This document shows positions 12,701-22,400 of a DNA stretch of 64,000 bases, piece after piece. This DNA comes from an uncultured Aquimarina sp. (GTDB taxonomy: Bacteria; Bacteroidota; Bacteroidia; Flavobacteriales; Flavobacteriaceae). Position 1 is the stretch's first letter. Every line of letters begins with the position of its first letter. The position numbers and the translations under genes are program-made. The notes below the pieces were generated by a model. The model had not been told where the DNA came from. It worked only from the letters and a program-made list of their open reading frames with translations, and did no database searches. The stretch covers positions 1-64,000 of the forward strand of contig CANNBP010000024.1 in the NCBI GenBank assembly GCA_947502885.1, in the 5' to 3' direction.

Positions 12701-13457
12701 AGCAATTGCCAGAGGATATCTAAACAAACCCGAATTGACAGCCGATAGGTTTATAGCAAACCCTTTTGTTGAAGGAGAACGCTTGTATCGAACAGGAGAT
12801 TTAGCCAAATGGAAATCTGATGGAACGATAGAGTTCTTGGGACGAAAAGATGATCAGGTCAAGGTAAGAGGATATCGAATAGAACTAGGAGAAATTGAAA
12901 GTGTATTATCCTCACATAAAGCAATAGAGAGTTGTAGTGTTATGGCTAGGCCTGATAGTTCTGGCGATAAGAGATTAGTTGCATATGTTGTTGCTAGTGA
13001 AGACCCAGATCATAAAGACTTAGAAACTCATTTAAAAAATAGCTTACCAGAGTATATGGTGCCTAGATTATGGGTGCCATTAGAAGAAATGCCTTTAACT
13101 ACGAATGGCAAAATAAACAAGAAAGCATTACCAGATCCTGATATATCAACGCTTTCTAATAAAGAATATGTCGAAGCACGAAATAAAACCGAAGAACAAT
13201 TAATTGCCATCTGGCAAGAATTATTAGGGATCGATAAAATTGGGATATATGATAATTTCTTTGAGTTGGGGGGACACTCTTTATTGGCTACTCGACTAGT
13301 ATCAATGATTACCAAAAAATTTGAAATTGATATAGCAATCAAAGATGTATTTGAAAGCGATACCATAGAAGAACTTGCCTCATATTTAGATTTTATTCAA
13401 TTCAACCTTGATCAAACTAAGAACACAGAAAATTATAAAATAACCATTGATATATAA
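3723..13457 (+). CDS. Nonribosomal peptide synthetase, three modules: TubC-C-A-T-C/E-A-T-C/E-A-T
   Basis: The ATG at 3723 is preferred over the TTG at 3708, which overlaps the previous gene; it gives 3244 aa. Residues 1-55 form a TubC-type docking domain. Then come C (HHIASDG at 205), A1 (YTSGSTG at 668), T1 (Ser1057), a dual condensation/epimerization domain (YPLSPLQKG at 1146, HHIVIDH at 1278), A2 (1732), T2 (Ser2114), a second dual domain (YPLAPLQEG at 2203 followed by HHLMSDKSNGD, HHVILDH at 2336), A3 (2802) and T3 (Ser3186). Codes read by hand: A1 DAIWMGGTFK (Val type), A2 DAWIIGAICK (Phe/Leu-like), A3 DILQLGLIWK (identical to the classic Gly code). The dual domains should epimerize the residues loaded by A1 and A2. 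The C-terminus NYKITIDI resembles the tail of the previous subunit. Substrate calls are inference from code similarity. Confidence 0.96.
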   Translation: MNRDILNIVKEANKKGVKLVMNKGSLNLKSTKTIDPELLQKIKDHKVSIIQYLEKYQGVNKIDTLEKITPYDLSDLEKIPLSFSQERLWFLDQLRGTIDYHMPIVLNLKGDVDASILESSLKAIVDRHEVLRTVIYSEDGIGYQRVIPSSDWSLNIKELEVGSSINEEDLDTFLNHPFDLSSDYVFRGCLYDLGENNYVLACVFHHIASDGWSQGIFVSEFTELYNALKSDQYIELPDLALQYTDYALWQREYVDGEVLDNQLSYWEEKLTGITPLELPLDYVRPSVQSTQGNNIEFILSKDLSNTINAFCQEEGVTLFMTLLSAFKVLLSRYTGQEDICVGTPIANRTQSDLEGLIGFFVNTLALRSDLSGDPSFKDVLKVVKQTTLDAYDHQLTPFEKVVDRIVDTRDMSMSPLFQVMFSLQNASEETNTELEGVTMEPYQYKEVTAQCDLILNANELDSGILLNVEYSTALFTEETIQRFITHFQELLLDITKNVTKQVSNLNLLAVQEEKKILQDFNNRTQEYPNDKTVVDLFLEQVEKTPNQIALIFEEEELTYEELDEVSSRLANYLIQNYSIKIEDLIGVKLGRSEKLIVCLLGVLKSGGAYVPIDSNYSEERVGYIQKDCNCKVILDEIILEEFLSNQTQYSVDSPQITTDTSNLAYIMYTSGSTGVPKGVQIEHKSIVSLSKTTDYVTLNTDTIWLSTGSISFDATTIEFWGTLLNGGSLVFTDRYTLLNSAKLKEVINRRKVNTLWMTASWFHQMIEEDISIFENIKFLMAGGDTVLFNYTNKLLEKYPNINLVNGYGPTENTTFSTTYKISPDQKKVIPIGAPLNNRQAYILDKSLSKLQPIGVVGELCVSGDGLARGYLNKEDLTTEKFIPNPFVDGSRIYRTGDLAKWLPDGNIEFIGRLDDQVKIRGYRIELGEIESMLATHSDVKSCCVLTKPDSSGNKRLVAYVVGEEVLETNELEVFLKKNLPEYMVPRLWVTLEEMPLTSNGKTDRKALPEPDISALSTQEYVAPQSEIEKQLAVIWQELLGVEKIGVNDNFFGLGGHSLLVIQLIARLRKLEFEIATKEVFISPTIGGLALKLDNNDEGFQIPENLIPSNCSHITPEITPLIDFDQEALDSIMNTVPGGATNIKDIYPLSPLQKGVFFHNQMSDKESGDPYVLSNLISFTSLELRSQFIEAMQFVVNRHDVLRTCILNQNLPHAVQVVMRDLKVPIEPITLNSSKDVYTELEAIANSGKQWIELSKTPIKLRTYEDKINDKYYLILDQHHIVIDHISVEIIMEEMGIYVSGESDTLDPAPLYRNFIGYTLNQNLINKSEAYFKPRISEIEEPTLPFGLSNVQGDGQNIGESNITLSDDLSRSVRNISHRLQMSPATIFHAAFGLVVGVSSGRKNPVFGTVLSGRFEGHKGFNESVGLFINTLPLILNIDCSVKEYLDQVNDELQGLLAHEQVSLTDVQKWSGLDGGVPLFSGLLNYRHSLSDEDLDEDEDYGIEFSDVKERTNYPLSLSVEDYGKSQNFELVVQVDNQVEASRVICFMEKALQQIVEAIDKNQDKNVSSLSIVPESEANEILYTFNENTIDYPKNRTLIDLFNQQVQNTPNDIAIVYEGVSMTYKELDDKSNSLAQYLLSTQFITIEDLVGVKLERSEWLIIAFFGVLKSGGVYLPIDPEYPEDRIAFIEEDSQCRVIIDELFIETFKLKEVDYPSISPEVNIHVDHLAYIIYTSGSTGIPKGVQIEHKGIVNTICSQIDIFKIGKTSRCTQFANQCFDASIWEILLSILGGGTLYILKEENKTNLDYFVNFINDNEINCAILPPAFFRLLDIDQLKGLDTVITGGEQAPLSQALAFSSKGGTYFNAYGPTETSICATTFNGNFTASIPIGKPVPNTDIYILNDQQELLPKGVVGELCIGGAGLARGYLNREELNKEKFVENPFVKGERIYRTADLAKWLPDGNIEFMGRLDDQVKIRGYRIELGEIENVLLAHQTIKSCSVLAKSDSSGAKRLVSYVVVDGDFDKQKIQEYLHSRLPEYMVPQLWVTLDDMPLTSSGKINKKKLPEPDMSLLSVQEYVAPRNEVEERLVIIWQELLGIDKVGIYDNFFELGGHSLLVVQLMTHLQKYDYHIKVKEVFAHPTIAQLAIQLDNGTSLYQVPDNLIIDGCDYITPEMVALVDLNQEALDHIMSNIEGGASNIQDVYPLAPLQEGIYFHHLMSDKSNGDVYILPDLLSFKSLDQRVQFIEAVNFMVKRHDVLRTCILSEGLPHAVQVVMRNVEVPIEKLSLSGSKKMVDELEELVTSGKHWIELSKAPLIQLKTAENPETGEYYLLMNKHHVILDHVSLEKIAEEITMYLSGKGATLESPVLYRNFIAHTIHQQTTYDSESYFRSRLEHIDEPTLPFGLQDVQGDGRQIQESISMLPDSLSQMIRKTANQLQMPPATIFHAAWGLVIGVCSRRDEVVFGTVLSGRLQGSTGADRSLGLFINTLPMMFDLRCTISKYIDQVNTELLELLSYEQTPLSDVQKWSGVDKRVPLFSGVLNYRHSLGSDDSEIDFGVETLRNQERTNYPFSLAVDDYGEGHGFELAVQVDHKVDANRILSYLEVALQKLIEGVEKQQEINVADLAIVPELEINTLVDTFNTNAIECPKDKSIVDLFEEQALKTPDAVAIVFDNKELTYLELNERANQLAGYLVKRGIKNEDLIGICLNRSFDMIISILGVLKAGGAYVPIAPDYPVDRISYIVENAGINLILSNEDNFSILNEIEELDLVLLDRDQKDIEEQSVEFSNKLSNPEGLIYVIYTSGSTGKPKGVMLEHKSVVNFLYAMQERLGFHEMKTFLSVTTFTFDIFYLELFAPLIQGAKVILVDENSSIDANELKKAIARHKPEFMQGTPSTWQMLMSSDWKNEENVTVLCGGEAIKESLKNKLTSISTAVWNLYGPTEATIWVTAHKLEASQKVSIGKPIGNVSAFILGNNDTIVPMGVVGELCFSGVAIARGYLNKPELTADRFIANPFVEGERLYRTGDLAKWKSDGTIEFLGRKDDQVKVRGYRIELGEIESVLSSHKAIESCSVMARPDSSGDKRLVAYVVASEDPDHKDLETHLKNSLPEYMVPRLWVPLEEMPLTTNGKINKKALPDPDISTLSNKEYVEARNKTEEQLIAIWQELLGIDKIGIYDNFFELGGHSLLATRLVSMITKKFEIDIAIKDVFESDTIEELASYLDFIQFNLDQTKNTENYKITIDI

Positions 13458-13466
13458 GTATTAACC

Positions 13467-16400
13467 ATGAGCAGAGAGGTTTTAAATATTTTAAGAGAAG
13501 CAAATCAACAAGGCATAAAAATAGTATTGGCCAAGGGATCTTTGAGCATACAATCTAATGCTGATATTGATCCTAGGTTACTTCAGAAAATAAAAGAAAA
13601 TAAAGAGCGAATTATTCAATATCTTGAAAAATTTCAAAATAGACCAGAAGTAAAAACTTTGAGTGCGATTACTCCTTATGATCGTCATTCGTTAGAGCGT
13701 GTACCTTTGTCCTTTGGACAGGAACGTTTGTGGTTTATAGATCAACTTCAAGGTAGTACAGAGTATCATATTCCGGCTGTTTTTCGACTAGAAGGAGAAC
13801 TAGACGTTGATCTTTTAGAAAATTCATTAGGTACAATAATAGATCGTCATGAAATACTTCGTACCGTTATTAAGTCAAAAGACGGAGTAGGTTATCAAGA
13901 AACGATTTCATCTGAAGAATGGAAGCTTGATGTTGTGGTTTTAAAGACAAATCAATCCATAGAAGATGCTGTTTCTGAGTATTTAGAACTGCCTTTTGAT
14001 TTGTCTTCAGATTATATGTTTCGTGCATGTTTATATGATTTAGGGTCTAAAAATTATGTGTTAGCAGGAGTTTTTCATCATATTGCCAGCGATGGTTGGT
14101 CACAAGGTATTTTGGTATCTGAGTTTGTCGAAATATATGATGCTTTGAGTTCGGGAAGAGCTATGAAACTGCCACAATTAACGTTACAATATGCTGATTA
14201 CGCATTGTGGCAAAGAGAGTATATTGGTGGTGACGTTCTAGAACAACAATTGTCTTATTGGCAAAAAAGGTTAAAAGATGTTACTCCGTTAGCATTACCT
14301 ACCGATTTTAACCGTCCTACTGTTCAAAGTACAGCTGGTTCGAGCATTATATTTGATTTGGATAAAGAATTGAGTAATTCTCTAACTGCATTATGTAAAC
14401 AAGAAGAGGTTACACTGTTTATGATGTTACTTTCTGCATTTAAAGTATTACTAGCTCGTTATAGTGGGCAAGAAGATATTTGTGTAGGAACTCCATTGGC
14501 AAATAGAACGCAATCAGATTTAGAAGGAATGATTGGTTTCTTTGTAAATACCCTAGCATTGCGAAGTGATTTGAGTGGAGAACCGACTTTTAGAGAATTA
14601 CTACAGCAAGTAAAAGATACAACTCTAGAGGGGTATGGTAATCAATTAGTTCCTTTTGAGAAAGTCGTAGAACGTGTAGTAACTACACGTGATAGGAGTA
14701 GAAGTCCATTGTTTCAGGTATTATTCGCATTGCAGAATATTCCAGAAGATGGTGATATGGAAATGAATGGTTTGTCATTAGCGCCATATGATTACAATAT
14801 TGTTACTTCTCAATTTGACCTTACGTTAACAGTTGAAGAAAATGAAGGAGCCATTTCTGTTAATCTTTTTTACAATACATCATTATTTACAGAAAAGACC
14901 ATACAAAGGTTATTTGGCCATTATCAACAGCTACTAAAAAACGTGGTTAAAGATGTAACTAAAACTATTAATTCATTATCGATTTTAACAACATCAGAAG
15001 AGAAACAGCTTTTAGACGTTTTTAGTGAGAATGAAATTATTGATTTTCAGGATAGGACAATCGTTGAACTGTTCCAAGAAAATGTAAAAAAAGCACCTGA
15101 TGCAATTGCAATAGCATTTGATAGTGCTAAAATTAGTTATAAAGAATTAGATGAAAAGTCCAATCAATTGGCACATTATCTTTTAACAAATCATACCATC
15201 GAAATAGAAGATTTGGTAGGAGTTAAAATTGAGCGTAGCGAATGGTTGATTATAGCATTTTTTGGTGTTCTTAAAGCTGGTGGTGCATATGTGCCGATAG
15301 ATCCACAATATCCACAAGAAAGAATTTCTTATATAGAAAAAGATAGTAATTGTAAAGTAATAATAGATGAGGTATTTCTAGAAACTTTTAAATCTGAAAT
15401 ACTGAATTATGCTATAACTAAACCAGAATTATCAACAACTACAGACCATCTGGCATATGTTATTTATACTTCTGGGTCCACTGGTAAACCAAAAGGAGTT
15501 TTAATAGAACAAAAAGGGATTCTTAATACGATATTGTCTCAAATAGTAGATTTAAAGATTACACCAGATTCAAACTGTCTTCAGTTTGCAAATCAGTGTT
15601 TTGATGCATCAATCTGGGAGTTATTATTGTCTATCCTCGGAGGTGCAACATTACATGTTATACCAGAAGATAAGAAATCCGAGATTGATTACTTTGTAAA
15701 ATTCATTACCAGTAATTCAATAACTTTTGCAACGTTACCTCCTGCATTTATAAAATTAATTGATGTTGTAGAACTAACCAGCTTAGATACTTTGATAACT
15801 GCAGGAGAGCAGGCGCCACTAGAGCAAGCATTGGCTTTTTCTAAACAAGGAGGTACATATATCAATGCATATGGCCCAACAGAGACTAGTATTTGTGCAA
15901 CAACTTTTAAAGGTGATTTTAGTACAAATGTTCCTATAGGTGTTCCTATTGCAAATACAAGTATTTATATATTAGATAAAACTCAAGGTTTACTTCCTGT
16001 TGGTATTGCGGGGGAACTATGTATTGGTGGGGCAGGACTTGCAAGAGGTTATTTAAATAAAGAAGAGTTAACTAAAGATAAATTTATAGACAATCCTTTT
16101 GCCAAAGGAGAACGTTTGTATAGAAGTGGAGACTTGGCAAAACGACTACCTGATGGGAATATAGAATTTATAGGTAGAATTGATGATCAGGTTAAAATAC
16201 GAGGATACCGTATAGAATTGGGAGAGATTGAGAGTGTTCTAATAACACATTCTGAAATAACAAGCTGTTGTGTGTTAGCAAGACCAGATGGTTCAGGAAA
16301 TAAACGTTTGATAGCTTATATAGTTGGTGAGGATTTGGATAATACCAAATTAGAAGTATTCTTAAAGAAGAGTCTTCCAGAATATATGGTACCAATGCTG

Positions 16401-19400
16401 TGGGTATTCTTAGATGAAATGCCACTAACCAGTAATGGTAAAATTGATAAAAAAGGATTACCAGACCCTGATACTTCTATACTTTCAACACAAGAATTTG
16501 TAGCCCCTCGAAATGAGATAGAAGTACAGTTAGCTAGTATCTGGAAAGAGTTATTGCAAGCAAATGAGATTGGTATAAATGATAATTTCTTTGCATTAGG
16601 TGGGCATTCATTACTTTCGACTCGCTTGGTTTCTCTTATTAGAAAAGAACTAAACGTAGAAATAGCAATTAAAGATGTATTTGCCTATGCTACTATAGCA
16701 ACTCTGGCAGATTACATAGGGAATCAATCTAAGGGTAATGCATTACCAGCAGTAGTCCCAATGGATCGAACAGAAAGAATCCCATTATCTTTTAGCCAGG
16801 AGCGTTTATGGTTTATAGATCAGTTAAATAGTAGTCTTGAATACCATATTCCTGTAGTTTTAAGATTAAATGGAATTTTGGATACTACAATTTTAGAAAA
16901 TGTTTTCCGTAACATTATAGATCGTCATGAAGTACTTCGAACAGTAATTAAATCTGAAAACGGAGTAGGTTATCAAGAGATTATTCCGGTTGCATCATGG
17001 AAACTAGAAACTGTAAAAGTAGAAAAGGATCAAAATTTAGAAGAATTACTTTTATCGTTTCTTGAACTTCCTTTCGATTTGTCCTCAGATTACATGTTGC
17101 GTTGTTGTTTATATGACTTAGGGAGTAATGAATATGTAATTGCATGTGTAACACATCATATTTCTAGTGATGGTTGGTCAGAAGGGATTTTAGTATCAGA
17201 ATTCGCAGAAATATATGATGCTCTAAAATCTAACCGAACAATAAAATTACCAGAAATGACATTGCAATATGCAGATTATGCATTATGGCAGAGAGCGTAT
17301 ATAGATGGTCAAATCTTAGAGCAACAAGTATCATATTGGAAGGATAAATTGGATAATGTTACCCCATTAGATTTACCTACAGATTATAGTCGTCCAGCTA
17401 TACAGAGTAATGAGGGATCAAGTATTGGTTTCGAGCTTGATAAAGAACTAAGTGATGCTCTTAATTCTATTTGCCAGCAAGAAGGAGTAACCCTTTTTAT
17501 GTTACTGTTATCTGCATTTAAAGTAGTATTATCACGTTATAGTGGTCAAGAGGATATTTGTGTAGGTACTCCAATCGCCAATAGAACGCAATGGGAACTC
17601 GAAGGAATGATTGGTTTCTTTGTAAATACATTGGCATTACGTAGTGATTTAAGTGGTACACCAACTTTTAAAGAGTTATTACAACAAGTAAAAGAAACTA
17701 CTTTAGAGGGTTATGATCATCAAATGGTTCCGTTTGAGAAAGTAGTAGAGCACGTTGTGGCTACGCGAGATATGGGTAGAAGCCCATTGTTTCAGGTGTT
17801 ATTTGCATTGCAAAACACATCAGAGGATGGTGAAATTGAATTAGATGGTTTAGAATTAACATCATACGAACATACAGAAGGAAGCTCAAAGTTTGACCTT
17901 TCATTAATTGCATCGGAAAATGAAACTGGTATTTCTTTGGGGGTAGAATATTGTACAGCGTTGTTTAAAGAGAATACGATTCAACGAATGTTAGGTCATT
18001 TCCAAGAAATATTAAAGGATATAGCCAAAGACATTAATCAGGAAATTAAGACGCTAAATATCCTAACAGAAGAAGAGGAAAATAAGGTTCTACAACTTTT
18101 TAATCAAACTGCACAAGAATATCCTGAGAACACATCAATAACAAATTTATTTAAGGAACAAGCCGAAAAAACTCCTGATGCGATTGCCTTAGTTTTTGAA
18201 GATTCTCAAATGACTTATAGAGAATTAGATGAAGCTTCTAATAGGTTGGTAAATTACTTAAAGGCAGAAGGAGTAGTACCCGAAACGAATATAGGGATTT
18301 TGTTTCATAGAGGGTTTGATATGATCATAAGTATATTGGGTGTTTTAAAACATGGTTCAACTTATGTGCCATTAGATCCTGTATTACCTCAAGGCCGATT
18401 AGAGTTTATATTACAAGATGCAGGAATTGAATATGTACTTAGTAACAAAACATTATCATTAGATGTTTTAGGTATATCGGGATATACTAATTTGGATATT
18501 GATTTGATTCAAACTCATGCAGCTTCATTGATTCCAGAAAAAAGGTTAGAGGACTCGACGAGTTACATTATGTATACTTCAGGAACAACAGGAACGCCAA
18601 AAGGAATCATGATTACAGATAAAAATGTAATTACCTTAATTAACGAATCTGATGTCATTCGAATTAAACCTTCAGACAAATTTCTTCAATGGTCTAATTA
18701 TGCCTTTGATGGATCTGTATATGAGATTTTTGCTACGCTTTTAAATGGGGCAACATTGCATATGATAGAGAGTTCGATGGCTTCAGATGGAGTTTCTTTG
18801 TCTAAATATATTGCTTCTCAAGAACTAACAGTGGTATTTGTTACGACGGCCTTATTCAATTCTATAGTAGAATACGATTTATCACAACTTTCAAGTCTTC
18901 GTATGTTATTGTTTGGAGGTGAGAAAGTGTCTTTGGTTCATGTTCAAAAAGCCTTAGCCGAAATGGGTAGTGGTAAATTAATTCATATGTATGGTCCAAC
19001 AGAAACCACAGTTTACGCTACACATTATGTAATAAATGATATTCCTGATGATGCTTACACAGTTCCGATAGGTAAACCACTTAGTAATACAATGATTTAT
19101 GTTTTAGACTCGAATCAAGAAACTGTTCCAATAGGAGTAAACGGAGAGTTATGTATCTCTGGTACAGGTTTGGCAAAAGGATATTTAAATCGTGAGGAAT
19201 TAACAAAAGAAAAGTTCATTGATAATCCTTTTGTTTCTGGAGAACGTTTATATAGAACAGGAGATTTGGTTAAGTGGTTAGCCGATGGTAATATAGAGTT
19301 TGTTGGTAGATTAGATGATCAAGTAAAAATACGAGGATATCGTATTGAGTTAGGAGAGATTGAAAACGCACTATCATCGCATGATGCAATTCAAAGCAAT

Positions 19401-22400
19401 TGCATTTTGGTAAAAACAGATGCGCAACAAAATAAACGATTAGTAGGTTATATTGTATCCGATAGCGATATTGATCAAAAAGAATTAGAAGGGTATCTAA
19501 AAAAGAATCTACCAGAATACATGATTCCTCAATTATGGGTTCCTCTGGATGAAATGCCACTAACGAGCAATGGTAAGATTAACAAGAAAATGCTACCAGA
19601 TCCTGATATGTCACTGCTCTCAACACAAGAATATGTTGCTCCGAGAAATGAAAATGAAGAGAAATTGGCAATTATATGGCAAGAATTGCTAGGCGTAGAA
19701 CGTATAGGGGTGTATGATAATTTCTTCGAGTTAGGTGGACATTCTATATTAGCTACCCGTTTAGTATCGATGATTCGTGAAGAGTTTGATGTTGAGATCG
19801 CAATTCGTGAGATTTTCCTTAACACTACATTATCAGATTTATCAGATCATTTGTCTATACAATCAAAAGGACGCGCACTTCCTTCAATTTCATTAGGAAA
19901 AAAAGAAGGTCGTATTCCTTTATCTTTCAGTCAAGAACGATTATGGTTTATAGATCAATTACAAGGAAACAGTATAGAGTATCATATCCCTGTTGTGTTA
20001 AAACTAAAAGGAATAATTGATGCTCAAATTCTAGAAACATCGTTACGTACGATTGTTGATCGTCATCAAATACTTCGAACCGTAATCAAATCAGAAAATG
20101 GAAAAGGATATCAAGAAGTCATTTCATCTGATCAATGGCAGTTAGAAAGTTTTACAGTGCAAAATCAAGAGGAATTAGAAACTACGCTTTCGACATATAC
20201 AGAATTGCCTTTTGATCTTGCTTCAGATTATATGCTTAGAGCATGTTTGTATAAATTAGGAGAACATGATTATGTTTTGGCATGTGTGTTTCATCATATT
20301 GCAAGTGATGGTTGGTCTCAAGGAATTTTGGTGTCAGAATTTTCCGAAATATACGCTGCTTTACAGTCTAATACAACTATCGAATTACCAGAACTATCAT
20401 TACAATATTCTGATTATGCCTTATGGCAAAGACAGTATATCGATGGCGAAGTTTTAGAAGATCAATTGTTGTACTGGCAAGATAAGTTAAAAGATCACAC
20501 TCCTTTATTATTGCCTACTGATTATACGCGCCCATCAATACAAAGTAATGAAGGGGCAAATATAATTTTCGAGTTTGATAAAGAATTAAGTCAAGCTCTT
20601 GATGATTTAAGTAAAAAAGAAGGGGTAACCTTATTTATGTTACTATTATCTGCTTTCAAAGTTTTGTTATCACGATATAGTGGCCAAGATGATATTTGTG
20701 TGGGTACTTCTATTGCCAATAGAACTCAATCTGATATAGAAGGAATGATCGGTTTTTTTGTAAGTAATTTGGCGCTACGAAGTGATCTAAGCGGGAACCC
20801 ATCTTTTAGAGAGGTGTTACATAGAGTAAAGGAAACTACATTAGGAGGATATGATAATCAGCACGCTCCTTTTGAAAAAGTAGTTGATCGTGTGGTAGAG
20901 ACAAGAGATATGAGTATGAATCCTCTATTTCAAGTGTTGTTTACCTTACAGAACATGCCAGAAGAAGCAGATGATGATACTATTGAGGAAATGACAATAG
21001 AACCATATGAATATGCTGTTGAAACATCGCAATTTGACTTAAATCTTGCCGTAGACCAGAGCGATTCGGGTATTGTTTTAATAATGCAATATTGTACTGC
21101 GTTGTTTAAAGAATCTACAGTACGTAATATGTTGGGGCACTACCAAGAACTATTGAGAAGTATTGTTTTAAATCCATTAGAAGAAATAGAAAAACTAGGA
21201 ATGCTAAGTGCGGCAGATATGCATCAATTACTGCACACATTTAATGCCACAGAAGTAAATTATCCTAAGAATAAAACTATAATTGATCTATTCGAAGATC
21301 AAGTGCAAAAAACTCCAGATAATGTAGCTATTGTATGCGAAAATGTACAATTAACATATAAAGAGCTTAATCAAAGAGCTAATAGAGTTGGCTATCATTT
21401 ACGAGAAAACTATAAACTTACTGCCGATGATTTTGTAGGTATCATGTTGGATCGTACAGAGTGGGCGGTAATAGCTATTTTAGGAACGCTTAAAGCTGGG
21501 GCGGCTTATATTCCTATAGATTTAGATTATCCAGACTCAAGAAAATCGTTTATTATAGAAGATAGTACACCTAAAGTATTGATAACAGACTCAGAACATC
21601 TTTTTGAAGTAATTGAGTTCAATACAGATATCTTCTCCATTGATATTGAGTTAGATGAGTTATTAGAGGATAAAGAGCGATTAGAAAATCCAGATTTTTC
21701 ATGTACTCCAGATGATTTGGTTTACATGATTTACACATCAGGAAGTACAGGAAACCCCAAAGGAGTTATGTTAGAACATAATAATTTGGTAAATTATGTG
21801 TCCTACGGTATTTCTGAATATGGTGAAAACGGAAAAGCTCATAATTTCCCATTGTTTACTTCGCTATCATTTGATCTCACTCAAACAAGCATTTACCTTA
21901 GTTTACTTACAGGCGGAAAGTTATTTGTCTACAGACAAGATGCACTAACTTCGATGCCATCAATTTTGGGTAACAAAGAGATAACTTCAATTAAACTAAC
22001 ACCTGCTCATTTATCATTTTTTGAAGATTTGGAATATGAGCATATTAGAGAAATTATTATAGGAGGAGAGGCATTAACCTTGGCTCATCTAGAAGCATTA
22101 AAGTCATTAAACTCGTCTGCCAAAATCCATAATGAATATGGCCCTACTGAAGCTACAATAGGATGTACAGTACAAGAAGTAAGTGATTTTAAATCCTTGG
22201 ATAAAATTTCTATAGGAAAGCCAATAGCTAATACAAAAGCCTATATTCTAAAAGAAGATCAAAAACTTCAACCAATTGGGGTTGTAGGAGAACTTTGTAT
22301 AAGTGGTTCTGGTTTAGCTAGGGGATATTTAAATAGAGAAGAACTAACCAATGAAAAGTTCATCAGTAATCCTTATAAAGAAGGAAAACGATTATATAAA

